This document shows positions 11,580 to 22,118 of a stretch of 64,000 nt of DNA, piece by piece (within the stretch, counting starts at the first letter, position 1; each line of letters begins with the position of its first letter). The stretch covers positions 31,844,230 to 31,908,229 of the forward strand of contig CM032121.1 in assembly GCA_018894105.1 (NCBI GenBank), written 5' to 3'. The translations under genes and the position numbers were made by a program. A model generated the notes under the pieces. It saw nothing but the letters and a program-made list of their open reading frames with translations. It was not told where the DNA came from and searched no databases. This DNA comes from Jacaranda mimosifolia (Eukaryota; Streptophyta; Magnoliopsida; Lamiales; Bignoniaceae).

Positions 11580-12190
11580 AACAGGTGAAAAGATCGTCGT
11601 CCTGCCCCTGGACTCCAGCCAAAATGCCCAAACAGGATAGGATCCACTTCATTCTACTCGGGTCGGGTTGTGACTTGGACGAACCTGAAGCGTTTCGGGT
11701 TATGACCTAGGCGGCAAACCGTTGATCAAGAAAGGATCTAACATACAGTGGTGTGCCACCTCAATCCGTACTGGCAAGGACAGCTGGTCACCTATAAAAG
11801 AAAAGAAATCACCTACTTCCAGGTCATGTTGTCAGTATTCATCCTCTCTTTAAGTCTCTCTACTTACGTTGAGCTCATTTAATCACCTCAGTAAACTCAC
11901 CAACTTAGACATCAGAGGGTTTTAGTTGATAGCGATCTTAGCTAGCCTAACATACTCTGTTGTGGTTAGGTTGAAGATCCAAATACATTTGTGGATCGAG
12001 ATCGAGATCTTAGCTAGGGTTCATTTTGGTTACTCGGGTTGAGATTGAGACCATAGGACACGAGCCGCATCACATCCCATAACAACAATCAAAAACTCTC
12101 TTCTCCTGTAGGATCGGACCAGCTGGTCAAAAGCTAGCCTTCTTTACTTCAACAGCACTCGTGGCATTTCTTCTACGTATCTTAGTGCCC
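11580..12190 (+). mobile_element. LTR-like fragment of a gypsy-type element
   Basis: The stretch is more GC-rich than its flanks. It has a TATA box (CCTATAAAAG, 11791-11800) followed by a leader with CACCTACTTCCAGG and TTGAGCTCATTTAATCACCT-like text, then GGACCAGCTGGTCAAAAG at about 12116. This layout is like plant gypsy LTR promoters and leaders seen elsewhere. No gag or pol lies next to it and the boundaries are uncertain. Confidence 0.35.
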
Positions 12191-12780
12191 TTCTCCCAGG
12201 AATTAAAGAATATCAAAATCTTAGAAGACCCCGGCCCACGGTTGATTCTTTCTAAAAAGATCACAACTTTTTAATTTGATGCAAATAATAATAACCACAA
12301 AAATGATAATAGAAAAAGGAAGAAAAAGAGTACCAGCTAGTTGGAGAGTGGAGAATTTAGTTCTGGTATCAATTAAGGTTGTAATGTAGTGGTGACTGGG
12401 ACAGTAGGTGGCTTGATACTTGGCAACAGATCCTATAAGGTTGATACTTATCCAGAAAAGGAAGGATGATGAAAAGGGATAAAAGAAGATAAGGCACAAG
12501 CAGGTAGAGAAAACAATTGAAGGACCCATAAAACCTAGCATTAGTTTTGCACTTCAACATTTCCCATGCACATGTTATTGCATTTTATAAAAATAGTACT
12601 TAACGCAAAACCGATGTAGGCATAATAGGAAAGCTTTGTTGACAGAGGACAAAGTAGGGTAGACAAAATAGTATCTATCACGTCGGGACATGGATGTCAT
12701 GGGATATATACTGAAGGACAATTGTAATGCATCCATTTCAAACAAATTAAAGAGTTTAAAGAATTGTCACTTTACAAGAT
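12191..12780. other. Intergenic with unrecognised minus-strand ORFs
   Basis: Two overlapping minus-strand frames, 12541-12221 (106 codons) and 12560-12369 (63 codons), are rich in hydrophobic residues. I do not recognise them, and they have no promoter or splice context I can defend. They are likely chance frames. Confidence 0.3.
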
Positions 12781-12797
12781 TCAATCAAAAAAAAAAT

Positions 12798-13080
12798 CGT
12801 GTATCCATTTGATAATCCTTTGATTGTAGCTCAATATTAAGATGCATTTGATGGGTTTCAATAATTACATTCAATATCCTCACAATATAAAATGTGACTA
12901 AAAAGTTATTGAATTTTAGTTCTCAAATTATATATATATATATATATACATACATAGTTAAATATAAATTAACATAGAAAAGATTGAAAATGTGAACTGA
13001 GGATGCTTTGAATAAAATAATTGAAACAATTTATACAAAGATTCAAATCATCACAAGTAAGTTATCCAAATGATTAGTAA
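12798..13080. mobile_element. Candidate MITE with imperfect inverted ends
   Basis: Sequence near 12840-12890 (ATTTGATGGGTTTCAATAAT, then TTCAATATCCTCA) is mirrored in reverse complement near 12990-13050 (TTGTTTCAATTATTTTATTC, then AAGCATCCTCAG). The outer parts, ATCCATTTGATAA at 12801 and TTATCCAAATGATTAG at about 13062-13077, also pair. A TA repeat sits in the middle. Target-site duplications are not clear. Confidence 0.35.
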
Positions 13081-13089
13081 TTAAAAAGA

Positions 13090-15098
13090 GCTTATGATTT
13101 CAAAATTCATTGTATAGCTAGGAAAAAAGATAACTAGCTAGAAGCATTCCCAATATCCTCCAATTGCCAATTGGAATAGCCCTGACCACAAGAGTCACTT
13201 TTTCAAGTCCCAAATTATTCTAGTCTACGTGGGACAATGGACATTAATTTATTATATTTTCTGAGACACCCTCTCGTGTTTTAGAGGTGAAACAGGCGTA
13301 GGGAATAGCTTGAGTTGCCACAGGAGAGAGAAGAGTTAGAGGGAAACATGTAAATAAATTAGGGTAACATTACTAATGGGCTGGGCAAGTAAATGGATGA
13401 ATTTGATATCGTATTCATATAATGATAACACAGTAAAAGTTATTAATACATACTAGATTTTGGATGATGCAAAATCATAAAGTTTGAAGTGAGTAAGTAT
13501 ATAATATTTTTCTTTAAACACAAATACAAAATTCAAATATAATATAGAACCAATTAAGGAAAAGAAAAATCATATAAACCATTTTAGAAACCTCAATTTA
13601 TCCTAAAGTAAAAAGCAGATCCCCAATCTATACATTCATTTATATTTTATGTCCCAATCATTGTTCGTGCAAAAAATGATTATCCAATCTTGACTAAATA
13701 TACTAAACACCTCATGTTCCAATTTTTCGGCGATACATTTTGGAGATGTTGCACACTTCTTCTTGATATTTTAAAGAATTTACATTTAGTTATCTAAAAT
13801 GCTTTAAAATGTCACATTTAGCATGCATTAAATCCTTATTCGGGTGAACTAAAGTTAAATGTTTTGCCAAAGATACTTACCGTATATTATTCAATTGTCA
13901 ATATATTGCCAGTAATTTAGCCTATTTGAGTTATCTTAAAAATGTATAAACTAATTGAATGGTTAAAAGTTTTTCTAGATTAATTTGTGTAAGATAATCA
14001 AAAATTATTTTTAGGGTTATTTTACCCAATTATGATTTCAGTATCTCTATAATTTTGTGCTTATTTATTTAGTTAAGTGCATAAGCGGTTTGGGATTTTA
14101 ATTTGAATAAGATAGGCAATATTGTTGTCAATAATGTAGATCTTAATATCAACACCATCACTCTCATTTATTACTCTGTTTAAATTGAGAATATCTCAAA
14201 TATCATTGCTGACAAAGGTTTAATGTTACATTGATATAAAATTCAATTTGAATATAACTATAAATTATTTTTAATGCTCTCATGCATATAAACTAAATAA
14301 ACAATAATCATAAAATTGATTTGAAATTATATGATATAACAAACTAATTTAACTATCAATATTGATAAATGACTAATACGTGATAATATTTTTTTATTAA
14401 ATATTTCACTTTATTCACAAAATTAAGAATTTTACGGTAGGATTAAGTGCAATATTTTACAATAGTTAACTAGTTAAATAGACAATTTTTTTTAAGTTGA
14501 GGAGGTAAAATACAATTACTCAAAATGTTTTAATTAGCATTTTCAATGAAATATTTTGTTGAAAAATAAAACAAGGGGATATTCGAGCATGTTTAGCAAA
14601 GAATGAGTAATCGTTGAGGCACATTTGGAAGGATGGGAGGCAAAGTGCAAATAAACATTATAAGTTGGGTATGTGTCTACTTTTTACCTTTTATTTTATG
14701 CTGAACAAATTCTATTTATACAATCCAACTATTTGGAGTTTAATTTCATTAGTTGGCAATTATTCTCACTTAATCATGTGAATCAGAGCTTAATATCCAA
14801 ATTTACATCTTTAATCATCACAAAGAATATAACATTAGTAACAAAAAAATAAATAATAATGTGAAAAGTCACCTCTAATTAACAAAACCTTTTTCAAGAC
14901 AATAACTTTTATTTAGTTATAACATAATTTAGTATTTTAAATTATTATATTACTTGACAACATAATAACAGTAAAAAATATATTCATAATTTATGACAAA
15001 ATTATTATTATTATTGATTGTCAATAATAATAAGTTAAGCAAAATTCCTTTTACCAGTAAACTTATACAAACTATTATTGAGACAAAATAAATTTTGT

Positions 15099-15129
<31 letters not shown>

Positions 15130-15250
15130 AATGATGAGTTTTATATTGTCACACGCTAATTTATTTTTATTGTAATGAATTATCATTTAAAATTTTCTAA
15201 TTTAATTAGTATCACATATTAAAATGTGATTATAAAGTGGAGCAAATAGA
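13090..15250. other. Intergenic, no gene seen
   Basis: Very AT-rich, with no frame of recognisable similarity. It holds a TA microsatellite at about 15101-15124 and ATT repeats near 14998-15015. Confidence 0.45.
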
Positions 15251-15255
15251 ATTAC

Positions 15256-15966
15256 GGGTTAAATTCATTTTACCCTATGTACTTTCAAAACTTTCTAATA
15301 TGCTCGCTCCTCAAAGTCATATGCGGTTAGTAAAATAGCTGATGATGTCAAAACTCTATAATAAATTACTGATTTAATATCATAAATAACTAAATGGCAT
15401 AAAAACTTAAGATACATAGTTGTTTTTCTACACAAGCGGCCTCTGCTTTGTTGGTCCTATATTAGAATGGAGTTGTTTAATGTTCTTTTAAAAAAAATTG
15501 AATGATTTAATGTTTTTATTGGATTAGAAGTTAAATGATGCTTTAGGTTCTAAAATAAAAGTAACAAAATTGAAGTAAGAAACTTGAGCATTATTATATA
15601 GTAACTCACAAGGGTATTTTGGACATCAAATTTTTCAAGGATCATATATTATAAAAGAAAGATAATTTTACTGCTACATCAGTCAAACAACCATTACTTT
15701 TCTAACGGCAAAGAAGTTTGAGTGGGTATTTAAAGGTTTTGGTAGTATGGATGCCAAATATAGATTTGTTCACATAGAAAAAAAATACCACGTATCCTAG
15801 ATTTTTATGCTATTAAATTATTTTCTGAAATTAAATTAATAATTTACTGTAAAATTTTGACATTGTTAGTTATTTTATTAAAGATAGATGACTTTGAAAA
15901 GAATATTTAAAAATTTTGAAAGTAAAGAGAATATTTGATGTATACTTGATAAAATAAATTTAACCT
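15256..15966. mobile_element. MULE-like TIR element, 711 bp
   Basis: The left end GGGTTAAATTCATTTTACCC and the right end (reverse complement GGTTAAATTTATTTTATC) form terminal inverted repeats of roughly 60-75 bases, continuing through CTTTCAAAA and TCAAAGTCAT. Flanks are TAGAATTAC (15247-15255) and TAAAATTAC (15967-15975), a 9-bp target-site duplication with one mismatch. Nine-base duplications and such ends fit Mutator-like elements. No transposase is encoded, so it is non-autonomous. It lies about 600 bp upstream of the dehydrogenase gene start. Confidence 0.7.
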
Positions 15967-16407
15967 TAAAATTACAAACCCCTAGTCCTATGACAAGTGG
16001 GCTGGCGGCAAAGGAAAGGACAAGTGGAGCCGTACCCATTGGTTGTCAACGCGGACTCCATGCACAGAAGACACGCTCATCAGGTCAGCTCCGCTCTCCT
16101 AAATTACACTAATCAAATATAATCTAAATCTAAATAACCTCTAAATCTTTGATCAAAATATATATAATCTAAATCTATAACCTCGAATCCCGTTATTACC
16201 ACAATAATTATAATAATAATCAAGAAAATTGCCAAAAATCATAAACTGTACAATATTTATTCAAATAATCTATATATTAATTATTATATATAAGTTCTGG
16301 TCAAATTATTAATTAGGACACTAATAATCAAGTTTGCCAAAACCAAGACATAAGCTGCTGTTGACGCTGATACTGATACAAAAGAAGCTGCAAAAACACG
16401 CGCTATT

Positions 16408-16418
16408 TCTATATATAG
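16408..16418 (+). promoter_or_regulatory. TATA box of the dehydrogenase gene
   Basis: TCTATATATAG stands about 165 bases before the start codon. Transcription would begin near 16440, within a CAATTCATCAATCATCA stretch typical of plant start regions, giving a leader of about 135 bases. The call is by position and motif only. Confidence 0.5.
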
Positions 16419-16458
16419 CTAAAGTGAGGGAAAAGTCAATTCATCAATCATCACTACT

Positions 16459-16459
<1 letters not shown>

Positions 16460-16503
<44 letters not shown>

Positions 16504-16561
16504 AGATATGTATGTATTATAAATACCACTACTGAATCTGTCTCTCTCTCTCTCTCTCTCT
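16460..16561 (+). repeat. Two CT microsatellites in the 5' leader
   Basis: Pure TC repeats run at 16460-16499 and again at 16540-16561. Each is preceded by a CACTACTG word and followed by TCTGTATA, so the repeat and its borders look duplicated as a module of about 80 bases. Pyrimidine-rich tracts are common near plant transcription starts. The tract lies between the inferred start site and the ATG. Confidence 0.7.
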
Positions 16562-16575
16562 GTATATATAAGAAT

Positions 16576-18686
16576 ATGCGAAGCACGGCGACCTCAGCCT
16601 CGCCGAAAGGCATCGCCGCCATTGTCGGCGTCGGCGCGAAGCTCGGCCGCTCCATCGCCCGCAAATTTGCCCACGAAGGCTACACAGTCGCCATCCTCGC
16701 CCGCGACTTAGGCCAGTATCTATCATCCAACACATTTTTGAGCTTTGTTTTCAAGATCCTTTTCCTCTCACATAAACACATAAAAATGCTGAATTTCTGA
16801 ATTAATTAACTACTAGTGCAGGCAGGTTATCGAGATTTGCAGATGAGATAGCGAGAGAAGAAAAGGCACAGGTATTTGCGATCCGAATCGATTGCTCCGA
16901 CTCCCGGAGCATCAAGGAGGCGTTCGAGGGGGTCCTCTCTTTGGGTTTCGTAGAAGTTTTAGTCTACAACGCGTACCATCCGGTATCGTGGAACCCCACC
17001 AGCTTCACCGATATTCGCCTCGACCATTTCGAGAAATCCCTCGCCGTTTCCTCGGTCGGCGCCTTCCACTGCGCCCAGCAGGTCCCAACATTAATATATA
17101 TCTATATAATTCCGTCTTTAACTAATTAAGGTGAAAAATTAGCAGCTAGCTAGCGGGGATTATTGAAATGACAGAATTTTATTTTATTTTTTTTCAGGTG
17201 CTGCCGGGGATGGTGGATAGAGGGAGAGGAACGATTCTCTTCACGGGCTGTTCGGTTTCGCTTAATGGCATTGCCGGTTACTCAGATTTATGTATGCAAT
17301 TAATTCACAACCACCAACGTTAAATTCGATTACCACCAATGATTTTTTTTTCTTTTTTTTTTTTTTTATTCACAATAAAATTTTTGTGTATAGGTTGTGG
17401 CAAATTTGCAATGAGAGCCTTATCACAATGCCTGGCTCGAGAATTCCAGCCACAGGGAGTACACGTGGCTCATGTCATCATCGACGGAATCATCGGCGCA
17501 CCTAGGTAGGTTTGTCTGCTTCCTAAAATTTCGCGATATTTCTCCATCAAACAGCCTAATAAGCGGTGGTAAGTTGCTAATCAGACTGCCTGCCCTTGCA
17601 CTTTGAAAGATTCTTGATGCATGAGATCCTAAGAATCTTGTTACTTTTCTCCTAACCACTTGCAGTACAAAAATGAGCCACAATTCAGATTTTTCTTACT
17701 TTGCACATGTGCGGCAAATTAAGATGTTCACTAGCTACTAGTTTTATTGTGGATAAGAAGCATAGTAAAAAGGTTGGGTGGGACACTATAGTGCTATAAA
17801 GGTGAATCTAGCATTATCATTGGTTCTTCATGTTTCATAACGACTAAATGTTTCACGCACATTGAAATTGAAGATTCCCACCATAAATTTTTTTTCATGC
17901 ATTTCGAAATTAAGGATTTCGATCAAAAAGTGAGGTGGAAAGGTGAAACTCTTTATTCATGATTATCTTGTAGTTGGAACTTTCGAGATCAAAAGAATCC
18001 TTAGGTAGAAAGAGATTCCAACTTAAGATTATTTGAGTAAAATTTTAAGAAGAGTTGCTATTTGGAGAGTATAGTAGAATGAAAGTTTTAAGAGGGGGAT
18101 AGGGCAAGTTATTGTCTAGAGTGGAGGGGCATTGGGGACGTCGAGATTTTTAGTGAATTTTTTTTTTTCTTTTGAAAGGTAAAGAAATATTGAAAATTAT
18201 ATATCTATCTTTTCTATAAAGTTTATTATATACGTAAGACGAAATTAGCGATTTATTTCGTAACAAATCATGTTAGCAGTTCGAGTCATTCAATTCATTG
18301 ACTTAGTCGATGCAATATTATATGGTCATTTCATGTCAGAATATCACAAGTCTTGTGCCACCTTATATATTACATGACAACAGCCTAAATTAATACCACT
18401 CCTTAATTACATGAAAGACTTAGTGGCAAGATAATATATGATCCTACTGCCTTTCTAATTGTTGAGACTTGGCAGGGGCACAATATTGCCATCAAATTCA
18501 CAGCAAAGATCGTCGTCATCTTCTTCCGTTGGGGAGCAGCAATATGGCGGAGGGGGAGGAGGAGGAGGGGATGGTTTATTGGACCCAGACGTGCTGGCTC
18601 AAACCTATTGGCAATTGCATGTTCAGGACAGATCCGCCTGGACCCAAGAGATCGACCTCAGGCCTGGCGGCCCCAGGCTCTTTTGA
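16576..18686 (+). CDS. NAD(P)-binding short-chain dehydrogenase/reductase-like protein (five exons)
   Basis: Exons 16576-16715, 16826-17081, 17198-17291, 17394-17505 and 18476-18686 join in phase into 271 codons including the TGA stop, 270 residues. The start is the first ATG after the CT-rich leader. The N-terminal Rossmann glycine motif is G18-V-G20-AKL-G24, followed by GRSIARKF and ILARD. N95-A-Y takes the place of the NAG motif. LFTGCS (146-151) is the serine-bearing strand. Tyr160 is followed by Lys167 (YSDLCCGK), a Y-x6-K spacing instead of the classical Y-x3-K. The C-terminal exon holds a poly-Gly tract and ends in AWTQEIDLRP. The order and length fit single-domain SDRs, probably soluble; there is no clear signal peptide. 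The substrate is unknown. Intron 4 is about 970 bases. For exon 2 the second of two nearby AG sites was chosen because it keeps the frame. Confidence 0.85.
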
Positions 18687-19790
18687 AAACAAATGCATGC
18701 ATTCCAAAGTTGTTAGTTATTAACATTCTTCAATCTGGTTCATTGGCTATATTAAATTGTCAGAATATTCTCACAATATGATTTACACATGCAAAGACAC
18801 CATGTGGTATTGATGTCTGCCCATTCAAATTTTTATTTCGAATGTTTTAATTATCCCTGTCCATCTGTTTTTTTAACTGTGAATTCAAAGAATTTGATTA
18901 GTTTGATAATTAATTTAAGCCATTTACACCAACGTCTCTTGCGGGAGCTGCTATATTGCCTTTCGTAAAAGGCCTTTTAGTCTAATAATTTGGGTAAGTA
19001 TGATAAGAGATCATTTTCCTGATGGGATGAAAAGTCCAACAGGGGAAAAAAGGCCCCAAAAGGCCAGGAACATGCGTGGGTGGACTAAATACGTATTCGT
19101 GTTCCAATTCTGTACACATGCTCTGATTCACTTGAAGCCATATTTCAGCATGGACCACTTTCTAAGCATTTGCTTTTTCTTACTATAATCGTTGGGTGAA
19201 TCGAGCTGATCATTGCTCCTGAATTTGAGTTAAAATGGTGAATGTCATTGTCATGTGAGTTACTTGAGTTTCCTTCTAATTTGGGTTGAATTTCAAGTTG
19301 GGCCAATCATGAATTCAATCGAATATTAAAAGCAATGACACTTCCAAGTGTCAGAAGTCGTCCAACATTTAAGGCAGTAAAAAGTATATAATTAATGATA
19401 ATAGTGCTGAGAGTATAAATCCAAAATAAATATCAATAATTAAAATAATATGATTGAAAAATGTGATAAAGAAGTTACTTATAGTGGTACCAATTAAAAT
19501 AATTAATTATCCATATGTGTGACTTGATTCAATAAAAATTAGATAATTATTTAGATATTTTCCAAATAGATGAACAAGATATTAAAATAATGGACATTTT
19601 AAAAATATCGTGTCAAAATATTAAAAAGTTGTTGACTCACAATAGCCTAACGCCCACCGGTGGATTAAGAACAACACAGTTGGTCCACGACGGAAATTAA
19701 TCACCCCTCTTCTTGTATTGAGTATTGACCTACTCTCATCATATTTGAGGACATTGCATATGATGGATATGTAGTGTGAAATGAAAAGAG
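18687..19790. other. 3' flank of the dehydrogenase gene, no further gene
   Basis: This holds the 3' UTR of the upstream gene and AT-rich intergenic DNA. A 62-codon frame at 19000-19188 is not recognised. Confidence 0.45.
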
Positions 19791-19882
19791 CAGGATGTGG
19801 ACTTTTTTATAAAAAAATTACAAAAAAAAAAAAAAATTACAAAAATACGGCACTATTCACGGGTTTTACATTTTTGTAGTAA

Positions 19883-20007
19883 GTTGCAGTCACAGACTGC
19901 AACTTTCAACAGTAATGAATAGTTACTGTTGAAAGTTGCAGTCTGTAACTGCAACTTTCAACAGTGATCACTGTTTATTACTACAGTAATGAACAGTGAT
20001 CACTGTT
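19883..20007. repeat. String of nested palindromes in the left arm
   Basis: Five palindromes follow each other: GTTGCAGTC-ACA-GACTGCAAC (19883-19903); CTTTCAACAGTAA with its complement after a 7-base loop (19903-19935); TTGCAGT-CTGTA-ACTGCAA (19936-19954); and AACAGTGATCACTGTT twice (19960-19975 and 19992-20007). The right arm carries the mirrored set at about 21902-22027. Confidence 0.9.
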
Positions 20008-20607
20008 TATTATTTTTTTTTTTTAAAAAAAATTTATTTTTTTTGTGCATAAATTATTTTAGGGTTTGTTCTTCTATATTTTAAAAAAATATTTTTTAGC
20101 CCCCCAAAATATTTTAAAATGCACTTACATTCTCCAATATTTTTCCCAAAATACTCTAATTTTTGATAAAAAAAATTCTATTATAATGCATCCAAAAACC
20201 CTACACCCTAAAAAGCACACCTATCATCTCATTTTCTGATTTCATCTTTCATATCAACCATTCATTTCTTCACTTATATATACATATATACACACACACA
20301 CACACACACATATATTTTACATATATAAAAATATTAAAATTTTGCCTTTTAAAAAATTCTAAGACTTATATTTACCGAAAAAATATTTAATATAATAATT
20401 AATTAAAAATATTAAATGCCTTATTAATTTTTTAAAAAAGTTATTCTAAATTTTTTTTCAAAAGAAATATTAGTTTAATAGTAATAAAAACCTTTGGTTT
20501 ATTTTCATTTCATTTGATACGATTCAGGTAACTCTTTCTTTCTCTTTCTCCCTCTCCTCCTCCTCTCTTCTTTATTTTTTTTTCCGCTTTTTTTATGCTT
20601 CTTTGGT

Positions 20608-20700
20608 GCGGCCGGCCGGCGGGGCACTTGCCGGTCGGCCGGCCGGCCGCATCTGGCTGGTGCTGGTGCTGGCCAGCAGCAGCACCGAGCAGCAGCGTGC
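20608..20700. repeat. GC-rich GGCCGGCC island within the foldback arm
   Basis: In otherwise AT-rich DNA the arm carries repeated GGCCGGCC and GCTGGTGCTGGT words; the right arm has the mirrored island at about 21220-21310. It contains FseI-type octamers and CTG/CAG-like runs. No coding frame runs through it. Confidence 0.7.
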
Positions 20701-22118
20701 TTGGTTTTATATTTGGATTACATTTTATGTTAGTTTTATATGTTTTTATATTTGGATTATCTCACTAACTAAAACATAAATTATTATTTCTGTTAAATCA
20801 AATTATTATATAAAAAAAAATTATTATTTGAGTTTAACCAACACGTTAATCAAATTTCAACTCAAAAATGATTAAGTTTTAACTAATTGAAATATAATTT
20901 ATAAAACTAAAACATAAATCAAATTTTAACTAAAAAATAAATAAATTTTAACTAATTGAGACAAATTATATAATACATATTTAATATAACTAAAACATAA
21001 ATCAAACTTTAATTAATGGAGATAATTAACCAAAACATAATGAACATAACTAAAACATAATTAAATTTTAGCATAATTAAAAAATTTACATCAATCAAGC
21101 GAAATAATACACAAGTATATACCCTTCAAACCTGAAACAATAACCCAAACTATCATTTTATTTATTTATTTATTTTACTTAAAATAAAATAAAAAATAAA
21201 AAAAATAAGGAGACCCAGATCTGGCCGGCCGCTGGCCAGCAGCACCAGCACCAGCACCAGCTAGGTGCGGCCAGCCGGCCGACCGGCAAGTGCCCCGCCG
21301 GCCGGCCGCACCAAAGAAGCATAAAAAAAGGAAAAAAAAAATGAAGAAGAGAGGAGGAGGAGAGGGAGGAAGAGAAAGAAAGAGTTACCTGAGTCGTATC
21401 AAATGAAATGAAAATGAACCAAAGGTTTTTATTACTATTAAACTAATATTTCTTTTGAAAAAAAAATTTAGAATAACTTTTTAAAAAAATTAATAAGGCA
21501 TTTAATATTTTTAATTAATTATTACATTAAATATTTTTTTGGTAAATATAAGTCTTAGAATTTTTTAAAAGGCAAAATTTTAATATTTTTATATATATAA
21601 AATATATGTGTGTGTGTGTATATATATGTATATATAAGTGAAGAAATGAATGGTTGATATGAAAGATGGAATCAGAAAATGAGATGATAGGTGTGCTTTT
21701 TAGGGTGTAGGGTTTTTGGATGCATTATAATAGAATTTTTTTGATAAAAAATTAGAGTATTTTGGGAAAAATATTGGAGAACGTAAGTGCGTTTTAAAAT
21801 ATTTTGGGGGGCTAAAAAATATTTTTTCAAAATATAGAAGAACAAACCCTAAAATAATTTATGCACAAAAAAAATAAAAAAACTTAAAAAAAAAAAAAGT
21901 GAACAGTGATCACTGTTCATTTCTGTAGCAATGAACAGTGATCACTGTTGAAAGTTGCAGTTACAGACTGCAACTTTCAACAGTAACTATTCATTACTGT
22001 TGAAAGTTGCAGTCTGTGACTGCAACTTACTACAAAAATGTAAAACCCGTGAATAGTGCCGTATTTTTGTAATTTTTTTTTTTTTTTACAATTTTTTTAT
22101 AAAAAAGTCCAGGATGTG

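Larger units (their letters stand above)
19800..22109. mobile_element. Giant foldback TIR element, 2310 bp, with 9-bp target duplication
   Basis: Both ends start GACTTTTTTATAAAAAAATT when read inward. The left arm 19800-20680 and the reverse complement of the right arm 21231-22109 align over their full ~880 bases with only scattered differences and small indels by eye. The element is flanked by identical CAGGATGTG at 19791-19799 and 22110-22118. The 550-base centre (20681-21230) is AT-rich, with recurring AACTAAAACATAAATC words, and encodes nothing. Nine-base duplications fit the Mutator superfamily; foldback elements with very long TIRs are known there. No transposase is present, so it would need one in trans. 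The arms carry nested palindromes, AC/GT repeats and a GC-rich island. Confidence 0.9.

Noticed and set aside
12221..12560. Hydrophobic minus-strand frames that could be a membrane protein exon
   Set aside because: The composition is explained by AT-rich DNA. There is no recognisable family, no splice partner, and two frames overlap the same bases.
16419..16735. Minus-strand Arg/Glu-rich frames
   Set aside because: They are shadows of the CT-repeat leader and exon 1 of the dehydrogenase gene.
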